Positions 49,691 through 61,232 of a stretch of DNA of 64,000 nt are shown here, one piece after another. This stretch comes from Cristatella mucedo. Its lineage: Eukaryota; Bryozoa; Phylactolaemata; Cristatellidae. The stretch lies in assembly GCA_009760855.2 (NCBI GenBank), contig WPIO01000014.1, positions 7,034,501 through 7,098,500 on the forward strand, written 5' to 3'. Under the pieces are notes generated by a model. The model had not been told where the DNA came from. It saw only the letters and a list, made by a program, of their open reading frames with translations, and did no database searches. Made by a program: the position numbers and the translations under genes. Each line of letters starts with the position of its first letter. Position 1 is the stretch's first letter.

Positions 49691-50636
49691 GGCACGAGAA
49701 AATGCCCGGCTCAGAAGGCGTTAGATGAGAAGTAGTACGTGTGCACGTAGTGCAGTGAGGTGCAGTGTGTGCATAGTGTGCCGTTGTGCTGGCTTACAAG
49801 CCGTTTAACTGCCGTGCACATCGCTGCGAGCGGAAGCTGCACGGACTGTTTTTTTAATTGTCAAACTTCGATGGCAGCGGCTTGCGTGCGGTCGCTGACA
49901 TTGACCTGACTGGAGGAGTAGTAGCTGACAGCTTGCGGCGAGGGTGGTGGTTGCCATTAAGAGTACCGCCCCCCCCCCCCCGCCGTTCGCACCCCCAGCC
50001 TCAGTGTGAAGGGCGTGGAAAGAAAAGAACCGTAATTGCGGGGGCGAAGGAATGTCAGCAAGTCGTCGGAGATAGTCTTGTCACCAAAGAGCTATCAGCG
50101 AAAGGCTGTCGTCAAAGAATAGCGGCAGCCAACGATAAGGTTGACCAAGATTTGTCGCCCGGCCGCCTGCCCTCTCACTTTTACGATCCAGCCTGAACCC
50201 GACGTGCAGATCCGCTTAGGGTTTCGTCGCAAATCCAGCACTGTCGTAATAGCACCGGTCCCATCGCTCCTCATGCGAGGTAATGCGCCCGCCATAGAGC
50301 GCCCTAGTCCAGGCCCAAAAGGCGCCATCTCGCGTAGACCATGGCGAATCGGCGGAGATAGGTGCCCGCCAGTGCGGCGGCTGTTCTTCCGCCTAGCGTC
50401 CGAGAGGCACGCGCATTTGCAGTCAGCCCTTCGCAAGCAGTCAGTCGTCAGTCAGTCATGCTGCGAGCGCTCGCTTCTGCGTAGAGGCACCGATATTGTG
50501 AGGCGCTGCACTCGACTGCGACAGCCGGTGTGCATCGAAGGTCGTCCCTCGAGCAACTCCAGCTGCTGCAATTAATGGCTAAGCAACTGCAACGCTCGCT
50601 GAGCTATACTAGTTGACTGCAGCTCCTCGGTGGAGA
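49691..50636. other. no recognisable gene
   Basis: Contains a C-run at about 49971-49982 and several 80-140 codon frames on both strands with no known domain. Confidence 0.4.
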
Positions 50637-50679
50637 GGAGGAGGAGGAGGAGGAGGAGGAGGAGGAGGAGGAGGAGGAA
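50637..50679. repeat. GAG trinucleotide repeat
   Basis: About 14 perfect GAG units. Confidence 0.95.
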
Positions 50680-51259
50680 ATTCAAACTCCAACTGTTGCC
50701 GTCTCCCCGTGTTATGCCAGTAGAATAATTCTTCACGGTAAAGGCCATTCTAGCACTTGCATTCTCTCGAACTCGCAGCTCGATTCTCGCAGCCCGAAGA
50801 GCTCTCCTCGAGCGCCGTCCATGCGCGAATTCTGAGCGGCAGCGGCAGCGGGCAGCTGCGACGGCGCTTCCTTCTTATATGCAATGCACGTGGATTCACT
50901 TGAGAGGACATTTCTACCTCATTACTCTGAGCCTATGCAGCGAGCATGCAGTAATGCAACGATGGGTATCGTGCGAAAATTTGCCGCTAATGCAGATTCC
51001 CAGAAGCCATCTACGGTAACGGCTTTCTTCCTCCGAATGTCGGTATACTAATGGCAATTACATGCTAATTCCCATAAATTGATGGCATAAGATCATGCAT
51101 GGATGCATAATATCATTCCACTCGCACGAGCGAACACCCGCAAATGGCTGCCGCACAATGCTCTGGCTCATCTGCCGATATTCTGCTAATGCTGGAACCT
51201 CTAGCGCTGCTGCTGCTGCTGAGCACCTGCAACCTCGTGCTCGCCTGGTTGCTGCTGTC
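50680..51259. other. no recognisable gene
   Basis: Nothing recognised. Confidence 0.4.
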
Positions 51260-51295
51260 TTGGTTGAGCAGCACCAAATGGTGCTGCTCAACCAA
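51260..51295. repeat. perfect 17-bp inverted repeat, 2-nt spacer
   Basis: Arms 51260-51276 (TTGGTTGAGCAGCACCA) and 51279-51295 are exact complements separated by AA. It lies about 55 bp upstream of a LINE-T fragment. Confidence 0.9.
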
Positions 51296-51344
51296 TGGTA
51301 CCGGGTTAGACCGGTCCGTGCCACCTGGTACTATAGTTGGTAGA

Positions 51345-51955
51345 TGCGGAAGCTAGCTGTTGTCTGTCGTGAGCGTCGCAGTTGCCATATCACACCACTT
51401 CTCGCCGACCTGCACTGGCTCCCAGTCAAGCAACGCATTGACTTCCAGGTTTTGTCGCTCTCTTTTAGGTCCCTTTATTCTTTGGCTTCAGCCTATCTCT
51501 CAGATCTACTCCCCCACCAGGCTAATCATCGTGCCGCCCGCTTTTCGGAATCTAATTCATTTACCCATACCTCGCAGGAACTTCAAATCCTTTGGAGACC
51601 GTGCCTTTAGTTCGTAAGCTCCCAAAGCATGGGGCTCACTTCCGACTTGCGTCACGACATCTCCTGACTCGACGACTTTTAAAAAGAAACTAAAAACGTA
51701 TCTATTTATCACAGCACTTAGTAAGTCCTTGTGATTCATCCTTTACGTGCTTATGGGCGCTGACACGGTGCATGCTGCCACTAACCACACTTGCATGCTG
51801 ACCCAGTGCATGTCACCCCTAACCATATTATGCTTTTTATCATTGAGCATGCTACCACTAACCATTCGATCGTCCTTTCTTTGCAGCAAATATAAGCACC
51901 TAGAAAGAAATTGAGTTACCTGAGGGCGCTATATACAATGCATCGTTACTATCGT
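51345..51955 (+). mobile_element. LINE-T 3' end with C-terminal coding part
   Basis: Frames give VCRERRSCHITPLLADLHW, LPVKQRIDF, ASAYLSDLLPHQANHRAARF and, after frame changes, a KKLKTYLFITALSK end. Then the CATGCTGCCACTAACCA motifs, CTTTGCAGCAAATATAAGC, GAGGGCGCTATA and a short tail. Confidence 0.88.
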
Positions 51956-52076
51956 TATTGATTTCAGCGACAGAAAAAGACTTCCCCTGGAGGGCTACAA
52001 ATGGCCGCGAGCGGGAGACCACTTGCCCTACTAAACCTTAAGAAAGAAGCCGACGGCGCGAGCGACGCCGAGCCGC

Positions 52077-52150
52077 GCATTTCGGCGGCTTGCATTTCGG
52101 CGGCTTGCATTTCGGCGGCTTGCATTTCGGCGGCTTGCATTTCGGCGGTG
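52077..52150. repeat. 15-bp tandem repeat, nearly 5 copies
   Basis: GCATTTCGGCGGCTT repeated almost perfectly. Because 15 is a multiple of 3, each open frame becomes a 5-residue repeat (AEMQA on minus, HFGGL on plus); I see no reason to prefer one as coding. Confidence 0.95.
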
Positions 52151-53244
52151 TGAGGCGAGTGCTCGAATGCCACGACTCGAGTGTCGCGAGACTGAGCGAC
52201 CTAACGAGCCAGCTGCTCAGAGCCGAGCGGAGCCGACGGCATTGCGAATTCGTCGCCGAGAAACGCGCGCGCACGCACGCCAAGCATCCGGGCGGATTTT
52301 CATGGGGCGCGGGATTCGTCGCAAGCGGCGAGCCTCATTGTCGAGCCTCATTTTCATTGACAGAGAGGGACGGAGAGAGCGGCGGCGGCGGCGGCAGCGC
52401 ACGCGCGAAGAGGCAGCGCTCCTCCTCCCTCCTCTGAGGCGAACGGAAACGCGCGCGGCGGCGGCGGCTGCGCCGATCGGCAAAGCCGACGCCTGCAGCT
52501 ACGATGTCGTCGCGTCGGCGTGCGCACTGCGCACTTTCATCGCCATTTTCCTCTAGCTCTCGTCCGCGTCCGGCCCGATCGATCGCTTCTGCGCCACTCT
52601 TGCGTACTTTGCGGGGGCGGCGGCGTCTGACCAATCGTTAGCGTCCACGCTCCCGACTCTCGCGCTCGTTCGCTCGCTCGTTCGGTACGCTCGCTTTCAC
52701 ACCGTTCCGCATCCGACATCGACACGCTCCGCTTCGCTCTGTCGCTCGACGGACGCGCGCTCGCTCGATTGCTTCTGTGCACGAGCGTTTCGCGGAGCAG
52801 TGCGCTAGGCTGCATCCACCGCCGGTCTCGCGATATTGAGCGTGATCGGTGCACTTTTCGGAGTCGAGGCATCGATTTCCCAGAGGGCGGCTGCGGCGGC
52901 GTGCGCACAAGCGCGAATGCGAGCGGGTTTTTGTGAATGGACCTCTTCAGCTGCGTCCGTTCACCGGAGCACGGCTCTGTCCTTCGGCAGGTCGAGCATC
53001 GCCTGCCAAAGCTCCGCTTTCGCGCGTGAGGGCAGCGCGTCCGCCGCCGGCGTCAACTGAATAGGCCGCGAACTGGGCCGGGTGCTGAATTGGCTGCACT
53101 CTCTCCGACGTTGTCGGAGCGCCGCGCTAGACGCTCGCCTCAGCGAGCAACGTCGCGTGGCGTGCCGTCGGCGCCTTAATGCAGTGCAGAGGCCGCGTTC
53201 GCATCGCTCGAGCGACGATTTGCACGGCGCCGCTCGTGGGAGTG
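52151..53244. other. GC-rich, no confident gene
   Basis: CpG-dense with a CGG run near 52380-52396. Open frames on both strands are compositional. Confidence 0.4.
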
Positions 53245-53375
53245 TGCCTGCTAATAGTTTTCGTAGCGCCGCGAGCGAAGTTAATCTCGATGCGGGCACT
53301 TTCGCCGCCGGGCTCGAGCCCACGACCTTAGCCGTAAAAGGTGAGCGCCTTACCGCTGGGCCAAACCAGGGGAAG
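53245..53375 (-). mobile_element. SINE-A, GC-rich copy
   Basis: On the minus strand: CTGGTTTGGCCCAGCGGTAA (A box), GGCGCTCACC, GTGGGCTCGAGCC (B box), then a body and a diverged GCGCTACGAAAA tail. The long minus frame at 52961-54082 runs straight through it. Confidence 0.82.
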
Positions 53376-54335
53376 CCCTCGGGTGCATCACAGGAGGAGG
53401 GGACGGCGCTCCTGGGAACGGGAGGCGAAAGGGCGGCAAGCGCCGAGGACTTAATTCGCGGCCGCCGCCGTACGGAGGCCGGTGCGCGCGGGCGGCCCGA
53501 GGTGGCAGTTCCGGCTCGCGCAGGTGAATGGAAAGCGCGTCTCACCTTCGGCGGCTTTCTCTTAATGGCGCAACGTGCGTCACCCGTGCCAACGCGCTGA
53601 AATAGCTTGTATTTAGCCGCGAGCTCGGTGGCCAGATAATGAATGCAAAGCAGGAAGGTGACACAACGAACCAGTGTTTTGCAAAGCGTCGCCGACAAAG
53701 AGCTGGCGAGCGCAATCGTTAATGAACCGATTAACACCGGCAGCAGACAATGGCCGGCAATTAGAAAGTCGTTGTTTTTTAATGCGTGAACGCGCCCCGG
53801 ATAAAGCAGTCGACGACGCTTTAGCTCGCCGCGCAGAGAGGTCGGCACGCTTTCGGTTTCGGTCGCGTAACCCGAACGCACCGCCGCAACTGTGACAATC
53901 ACCCGATGTCGTCGGCCGACGGGCCGGTCAGTCCTACCCGCCGTACGACGTCGGGCGCTGCGGCCACAGCGATGCTGCCACGACTGGCAACCGGCTCGTC
54001 GGGCTGTCGAGCACCGCTCTCCCGCTCTCGCGCCATCCACCACTGACCTCTTTCTGGGCGGCGTCGGCGCTGAGTGAGCCAAGTGCGCGCACCTGCGCCG
54101 ACCGACCGGAAGAGATGGCAGCTCTCGGTCGGCCGACCCGGCGCCTCGTCTGCGGGCGATCGCGCGTCAATCGAGTCGTTCTCGCTTGGCGGTGGCGAAG
54201 GGGATGCGAGGGTTACATGCGTCCGAGCTGCATTCGCGGCGGCGCGAGACAAACTTCCGCCGGCGTTCGGCATTTTGAAGCTCGTCGAAGCCGCCGCCGT
54301 CACTCGGACCGTCCGTCCGACGGCGGCAACTCTTT
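53376..54335. other. no confident gene
   Basis: GC-rich except for an AT-richer stretch at 53600-53800. A 373-codon minus frame spans it but includes a SINE-A and shows no recognised domain. Confidence 0.4.
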
Positions 54336-55085
54336 CTTGGCGCTTTGCATTTGCTGCAAAGAGAAACGCGATTGAATGGTGAGTAATATCATGCCTGATA
54401 AACAACAAGAACAAAATGTTTAGGGGTAACACGCACAGGGTCAGCATGCAAGTGTGGTTAGTGGCAGCATGCAATAGTGTCAGTGCTCATAAGCCCATAA
54501 AGAACAAATCGCATGGACCCACTAAATTCTGTGATAAATAGATGCGCTTTTAGTTTCTTTTTGAGTGTGGTCAAGTCAGGGAATGTCGTGACGTAAATTG
54601 GAGGTGAGTTTCAGGCTTTGGGAGCATACAAATTAAAGGCAAGATCTCCAAAAGATTTGAGGTTTGTACGAGGTATAGGTGAACAGTTAGATTCCGAAAA
54701 GTGGGTGATACGATGCTTGGCCTGGTGGGGTAGTATATCTGAGAGATAGGCTGGAGATAAAGAATAAAGTGATTTAAAAGTGAGCGACAAAACCTTGAAG
54801 TCGATCCGTTGCTTGACTGGTAGCCAGTGCAGGTCGGCGAGAAGTGGTGTGATGTGGCAACTGTGACGCTCACGACAGACAAGCCTAGCTGCAGAGTTTT
54901 GCACCAGCTGTAAGCGCCTGATTGCATATGCGGGTAGGCCAGCAAGCAGTAAATTACTGAAGTCAAGACGGGATGTCAGAAATGCATTGACCAACTTAGA
55001 TGTGGTATTCTTATCCAAACGAACCCAAATTTTTTCCATATTATGTAGCTGAAAGTAGGCTGGTGTCATAGATTGCTCAATAACA
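54336..55085 (-). mobile_element. LINE-T 3' half
   Basis: Minus strand. An uninterrupted 152-codon frame (54611-55069) carries the reverse transcriptase C-terminal region: RLDFSNLLLAGLPAYAIRR, LVQNSAARLVCRERHSCHI, TPLLADLHWLPVKQRIDF and SPAYLSDILPHQAKH. The noncoding 3' part lies left of it; the extreme tail beyond GCGCC(A)AGAAAGAG is missing, so this copy is cut at both ends. It is the best-preserved coding stretch of LINE-T in the window. Confidence 0.9.
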
Positions 55086-55215
55086 ACATAGTAAGGCTAG
55101 GGGTGACATGCAAAATGTCAGCATGCAAACATGTTTACCGGCAGCATGCATAATGTCAGCACGTAAAGAGCAAATTATACGGACCCACTAAATGCTGATA
55201 AATAAAAAGATGGAT
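55086..55215 (-). mobile_element. second LINE-T noncoding fragment
   Basis: Repeats part of the noncoding 3' region just seen at 54380-54540 (GGGGTGACATGCA, GTCAGCATGCAA, GGCAGCATGCA, GGACCCACTAAATGCTG). It is a separate short copy abutting the previous one. Confidence 0.75.
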
Positions 55216-55225
55216 AAAAAATAGA

Positions 55226-55385
55226 TACATACATTAAAAGATAGATATATTGGATATATATGTATATATTTTTAATCTATAGATCTATCTCTCTATCTAT
55301 CTATCTCTCTATCTATCTATCTATCTCTCTATCTATCTATCTATCTATCTATCAATCTATCTATCTATCTATCTATCTATAGACA
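55226..55385. repeat. ATCT/GATA tetranucleotide microsatellite
   Basis: AT-rich start, then a long ATCT run (about 55275-55380) with CTCTATCT interruptions and a short GATA run on the same strand. Confidence 0.93.
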
Positions 55386-55419
55386 GATAGATGGATAGGC
55401 AACTAAATAACAGCCGCCG

Positions 55420-55575
55420 AGCTGGTTTGGTCCAGCGGTTAAGGTGCTCGCCCAGACCAAGGTCTTGTTGAGGTCGTGGGCTCGAGCCCCGAGGCATCAG
55501 TGAAGTGCCTGAATAGAGATTAGGTTCTCTTGGGGCGCTATACAAATGAATTATGTTTATTTATATTTAAATAGA
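55420..55575 (+). mobile_element. SINE-A, near full length
   Basis: CCGAGCTGGTTTGGTCCAGC, GGTTAAGGTGCTCGCC, AGACCAAGGTC, B box GTGGGCTCGAGCCCC, AAGTGCCTGAATAGAGATTA, GGTTCTCTTGGGGCGCTATA and CAAATGAATTATG. Confidence 0.9.
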
Positions 55576-55636
55576 TTTATTTGATGAAAGTAGAAAAGCA
55601 GAGACAGCTAAAGATGGAGACTTGGTTAGAGTGGAA

Positions 55637-56440
<804 letters not shown>

Positions 56441-57014
56441 GCTCGAGAGATAGTGTGACAGTGCAGCGGTGCTCTTCCCTTATTCATCTACGTCTGCAGC
56501 TACTGCGTTTGCTCCTGCGGCCGCGCCGAGCTGGCTGCGCGTTAAGCGATCGTCATTCAAATCGGCTAGTGGCCGTCATCTCTCGTGATCTGTCGTGCCG
56601 CAGCGATGGGCACCGACTGCACCGGTGAAGGCAGGCAGCACGCACGGACGGAAGCTTCTTCGGTAGCCTCGACCGCTGTCGCCGCCGTCGCAAGCCAGTC
56701 TGGCAGCGTTGCAGCCGCCCCGAATCTTCACCTTGGTCGTTTTGACCAGGTGCAAGACTCGGATCTTGACTTAAGCGCTGAAAGAGAAGTCCCATTCGCT
56801 GAGGCAGCACGAGGCTGCTCGGAGCCTCGAGCAATCCGTGCCCGCAGCTCACTGCGCCCAGCTTCCGGCGATGGAGGAGAGAGGGAGAGAGAGAGCGCAG
56901 CGTGTGCTGGCCTGCTCAGGGAAGCACAAAGCGCGTTCGCGCATTCAGCGACCAGCCGGTGCGACCGCGCGCAGTGCGGTATTTGCCTAAGCGACAGCCT
57001 TAGCGACTCCAGTT
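56441..57014. other. GC-rich, unsupported frame
   Basis: A 144-codon + frame (56585-57019) includes the natural-looking stretch NLHLGRFDQVQDSDLDLSAE, but the opposite strand is also open and the frame ends inside SINE-B. I could not assign it. Confidence 0.3.
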
Positions 57015-57190
57015 CGTGATGGCACACTAGGTAAGGCGGTTGCTTTCACGACCTCGTTCCCACATTGTGGGTTCGTGTCCTGCGGTGGGTGATTCTTTAT
57101 CGCCACTGCAAGCGGCGGTGATAGCCGTAAAGGCTCTTCTGTCGCTATACAAAAAGAGGCTGCTCAATCAGCGAAGTATTCTTTTTTTTT
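57015..57190 (+). mobile_element. SINE-B, near full length
   Basis: CGTGATGGCACACTAGGTAA, GGCGGTTGCTTTCACGACC, B box GTGGGTTCGTGTCC, GCCACTGCAAGCGGCGGTGAT, GGCTCTTCTGTCGCTATACA and AAAAAGAGGCTGC, followed by a T-run. Confidence 0.9.
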
Positions 57191-57299
57191 AGCACTGTGG
57201 CCCTAACTCTAAGGACTCTTCGAGAGAAGCGTCGGGAGTTTTCTGGCGAAAGCGAGCAGCTTCCGAGTGCTCTACTTTCTGCCTTGGCATTCGCACGGT

Positions 57300-57515
57300 A
57301 ACGAATGCGGATGATGTGGCTAATATAATGGCCACTAACCACATTTGCATGCTGACCCTGTGCATGTCACCTCTAATCATGTTATTCATTTTGTTTGTTT
57401 TTCAAGCATGATTTTACTTATCATTCAATTGCATTTCCCTTTGCAGCAAATGTAAAGCGCCTAGAAAGAGATTAAGTTCTCTGAGGGCACTTTATCAAGT
57501 ACATTATTATTCTTA
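57300..57515 (+). mobile_element. LINE-T tail, first of a tandem pair
   Basis: Starts in the noncoding CCACTAACCACATTTGCATG region, then CATTTCCCTTTGCAGCAAAT, GTAAAGCGCCTAGAAAGAG, TTAAGTTCTCTGAGGGCAC and an ATT tail. Confidence 0.85.
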
Positions 57516-57544
57516 TTATTGTTAATAGTCGACCGAGCTCCGCA

Positions 57545-57785
57545 AGGCGCTCAAGTAATTCGTCCTTCACGTGCTTACGCGTGCTGACACTGTGCATGCT
57601 GCCGCTAACCACACTTGCATGCTAACCCTGTGCACGTCACCCCTAACCGTGTTATTTATGCTGCTCATTAAGCATGATATTAGTCACCACTCAATGGTAT
57701 TTTCATTTTCAGCAAATGAAAAGCACCCAGAAAAAGATTGAGTTCTCTGAGGGCACTTTATCAAGTGCCTCATTATTATTATTAA
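57545..57785 (+). mobile_element. LINE-T tail, second of a tandem pair
   Basis: Starts TAATTCGTCCTTCACGTGC and repeats the same landmarks, ending AAGTGCCTCATTATTATTATT. It lies about 30 bp after the first copy, in the same orientation. Confidence 0.85.
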
Positions 57786-58944
57786 GTATCAAGAGTGACC
57801 CACTCCGCCAGTTCGCGATTCCAGCTTGCTGACTGGGCGCGCCAGCAGTCGCTTGCTGCAGCGATGCGTTCATTTGGGCGCCGCTGCGACGCGGCGGCGC
57901 GTCCTTCCTCTTTTGCTTTGCTCGCCTGTAGAGCACAAGTCACCTGCTGCTCGCTCCTTTGCATTTGGACGAGCGGACAATCAATTTCGCGTTACCATCC
58001 AATCGCGTCTTACTTCTAGCTCTTGAAGTTTCGGTCGGGCAAAGCGAAAGAGCATAGCATGGCGGCTCAGATTCTCTCTGCCCGCTTACATACAGCGCGG
58101 GGCACTCATGCAGCGCGTATTCTGCATATAAAGAATACTACTGTAAACATAAGCCATACGTAAATATACGTATTTATTTGTACTTGTCAACATCCGCTAC
58201 ATCTACCCACTCAAGTGTCGTATTATCCCTTTGTGTCTTCATTTTCTCTTAGCAGTTGTCCCGCTTGTCGTCATCTCCATGCTCGCCCCGTCTCCAAGAA
58301 TGTATCTCCAGCGCCATCTCTATACGGCTTTCAAACGAGTTTTCCATCCCACATCTCTCCCATCGTGTTTTTATCGCTATGGTCTATAAGAGAAGGTCGC
58401 ATGCAGTACTCAGAGACTCACCTGAAACCGATGGACTGCTACCCGCTGGCAAGCTCACTAGAGAAAGCGGTGATTCACTGTACGGTCATCATTGCGCCAT
58501 TGCCGTCGTGCAGCCCCCGCAGGCGCCGCCGCTGCCACACGCTCACGCAGCCGCTCTCCAGTTACTAATCCGCACTTTATGCGGTGGCGGCGACGAGTGT
58601 CTGAGGTCGCGAGCTATCGCCGCAGCAGGCGATCGCGCCGAGAGCCGGCGAACGCGACTCGCTGTACGAGGCGGCGGCGGCAGGTGTAGCGGCGGCGGCG
58701 GCAGCGGCGGCGGCGGTGGAGGTTCGCTGCTATAGTAACCGGCCATAGTACAGCGCCGCCGTAGGCCGGTCGAGCGACTAGTCATTATTAATAGTCGCCA
58801 CTCCCCACCGATTCTCCAGGTCTCTCGTCAGTCGATAAATAGTGGATTATCTCCTGACGTAATTCTACGTAACATTTGCGAGTCGGCTGCTCCAAAAACC
58901 GCAAGGCTGACGAGTGGGTTCTGGCTGGTTAGTTACCGTTACAT
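57786..58944. other. no confident gene
   Basis: GC-rich at both ends, mixed in the middle; CGG-like runs near 58690-58720. Nothing recognised. Confidence 0.4.
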
Positions 58945-59110
58945 AAAAAAGGGCAGCCGATTTAACAGCCTCATTGATATGGCGGCAGAAGAGCCTTCGC
59001 GGCCATCACCACCTCTTGCAACGAGCAATAAGCGATCGACCGGTGGAGGACTCGAACCCACGACCCGGATCGCGAAGAGCGAGCGCCCTTACCCCGAGGC
59101 TAAGACCCGG
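58945..59110 (-). mobile_element. SINE-B-like, second subfamily
   Basis: On the minus strand: AGCCTCGGGGTAAGGGCGC, B box GTGGGTTCGAGTCC, then GCAAGAGGTGGTGATGGCC and a CAATGAGGCTGTTAAATCGG tail. It pairs with 32800-32960. Confidence 0.75.
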
Positions 59111-59520
59111 GGCTGAGCGCTAAGCTTGAGTCGATTGCGGCGCGCGATCGTGTCTATCTATCTGAGTGCATTTCACTCAGCACAGACGAAAACTGCGAGG
59201 AGCAGTTGAAGCAGGCAAAATTGGCTTTGAGAAAGCAAGCGAAGCACCGAGCGCCGACGGTTTTTCCAGAGTCGTCGAGCGAGCATTGTTTGAGTCGGCT
59301 AGTCAGTCAGAGCGCGGCGTTTTCCCGCGGCAGACGCCGCGAAACTCTCGGCCAGTCGCAGTCGTCGGCGCCGGCGTAGTCAGGCCAAAGCGCGTCGACG
59401 GGCGAGACCGAGCCCGAATGCGCGCGTCAGGCCGGAGCGCGCGCGCGCGCGTTTCATCGTGGCTCTCGCGCACCGCCCCAAGCAGGGCGCGACTACGAGT
59501 AGACTGAGAACGGCGTCGGT
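59111..59520. other. GC-rich, no confident gene
   Basis: Includes a GC alternating run (CGCGCGCGCG near 59440). Nothing recognised. Confidence 0.4.
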
Positions 59521-59524
59521 GGCA

Positions 59525-59645
<121 letters not shown>

Positions 59646-59783
59646 CGGCGGCGGTGGCGAAGGCGACCGCGGCAGAGAGTCGGCCACTAGCAGCCTCGGC
59701 GCTCACGAATCAGCGAGGCGCTGATGTACATCTCACACAATAGATAGATAACGCTGGAGTTTGGGTTTAGGGCGGAGGAGCGG

Positions 59784-59786
<3 letters not shown>

Positions 59787-59867
<81 letters not shown>
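59787..59867. repeat. CT microsatellite
   Basis: Pure CT for about 80 bp. Confidence 0.97.
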
Positions 59868-59872
<5 letters not shown>

Positions 59873-60315
59873 AGGCGCTTTGCTCGAGCCGGCGGGCCCG
59901 GCGGCCGATTCGAGAGGCCGCGCACGCTTCGAGCGAGGCTTGGGTCGGTCGCGTCGCGTCGGCTGCGAGTGGACGCCGTGGTGTGCCGTCGGTGCAAGAG
60001 ATCTACGACCAGCCGATGGAATCAGCTGGCGCAGTGGCGTCAGATGCCGACCGCGTCAAGCGTGAGTTTCGCGCGCGCAGTGCGCCTTTGCCTGTTTCAG
60101 CTGGCACTGCCGCCCCTGCCGGAGCGCGGCGAAGGCGCGGTCCTCTTCTGGACGGACCCTCTTAAAGCGACGACGCCTGCGAGCATTGAAGGCCGAGCTC
60201 TAGCGTTCGTGCCGCCGACTGGAGGGGACGCACGAACCGCCGCCGCGGAACGTCTGAGCGGACGGCTCGCTGTCCCCGAGGGTAGCGTCCACTTAAAATT
60301 GGACGCACCCTTCCC
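59868..60315. other. GC-rich, no confident gene
   Basis: Nothing recognised. Confidence 0.4.
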
Positions 60316-60363
60316 ATGGGATGTAGTGGTGGGCGGTACTTACCGCCCACCACTGCATCCCAT
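60316..60363. repeat. 21-bp inverted repeat with 6-nt loop
   Basis: Arms 60316-60336 and 60343-60363 pair over 21 positions with one T/C difference, around a TACTTA loop. A stable hairpin on either strand. Confidence 0.9.
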
Positions 60364-60574
60364 CGGGCCGGCGGTCGACGGCGAGCCCATTGCTACCCCT
60401 TTCACATAAACCCGATTTTTTACATAAGTATGCCGACCGACTTGCTGTAAACGGCCTACTAGATTGGAGGTGTTAAGAAACGAAAGCACCCCCGGTGGCG
60501 TAGAGCGCTATTGCAATGGCTAATGGGCATTAAGCGAAGGGGTTGTAGGAAGCGCATCTGTTCTAGCGGTACCG

Positions 60575-60985
60575 CATTGATACCCCGTACAAACCTCAAA
60601 TCCTTTGGAGACCGTGCATTTAGTTCGTATGCTCCCAAAGCCTGGAACTCCCTCCCGACCTGCATCAGAACATCCCCTGACCTGACCACATTTAAAAAGA
60701 ATTTAAAAATACAATTATTTAGGACAGCATTTAGTGGGTCCCTGTGATTCGTCCTTCATGTGCTTATGCATGCTGACACTGTGCATGCTGCCACTAACCA
60801 CATTTGCATGCTGACCCTGTACATGTCACCCCTAACCACGTTATTCATTTTGTTTATTTTTCAAGCGTGATTTTACTTACCATTCAATTGCATTTCCATT
60901 TGCAGCAAATGCAAAGCGCCTAGAGAGAGATTAAGTTCTCTGAGGGCACTTTATCAAGTGCATTATTATTATTATTGGTTGGTAG
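60575..60985 (+). mobile_element. LINE-T 3' end
   Basis: Starts in coding sequence (IPRTNLKSFGDRAFSSYAPK, NSLPTCIRTSPDLTTFKKNL), then the full noncoding tail: GTGCTTATGCATGCTGACAC, ACCACATTTGCATGCTGACC, TTGCAGCAAATGCAAAGCG, TTAAGTTCTCTGAGGGCAC and an ATT tail. Good reference for the LINE-T 3' end. Confidence 0.92.
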
Positions 60986-61082
60986 TTCTTCCCAAACGGT
61001 TCCATGGCCATGGCTGTCGCACTGCTTCGGCCGCCTTGCACGCACTCACTTTTGGGTCCCGTAAATGCTGAAGGCTCGGCGC

Positions 61083-61232
61083 CGAGCTGGTTTGGCCGAG
61101 CGGTAAAGGCACTCGCCACGAGCAAGGTCTGGCTGAGGTTGTGGGCTAGAGCCCCGAGGCATATGTGAAGCGCCTGAATAGAGATCGAGTTCTCTTAGGG
61201 TGCTATATAAATGAGTTGTATTTTATAAATGG
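61083..61232 (+). mobile_element. SINE-A, near full length
   Basis: CCGAGCTGGTTTGGCCGAGC, GGTAAAGGCACTCGCC, GAGGTTGTGGGCTAGAGCCC, GAAGCGCCTGAATAGAGATC, AGTTCTCTTAGGGTGCTATA and TAAATGAGTT. It sits about 100 bp after a LINE-T tail. Confidence 0.9.

Noticed and set aside
52077-52150. CRISPR-like or coding 5-residue repeat
   Set aside because: Perfect head-to-tail 15-bp units with no spacers; a minisatellite.
52961-54082. 373-codon minus-strand frame, the longest outside GA/CT tracts
   Set aside because: It runs through a SINE-A copy, lies in GC-rich DNA where stops are rare, and shows no recognised domain.
56585-57019. 144-codon frame with LGRFDQVQDSDLDLSAE
   Set aside because: The opposite strand is also open and the frame ends in SINE-B; no family recognised.
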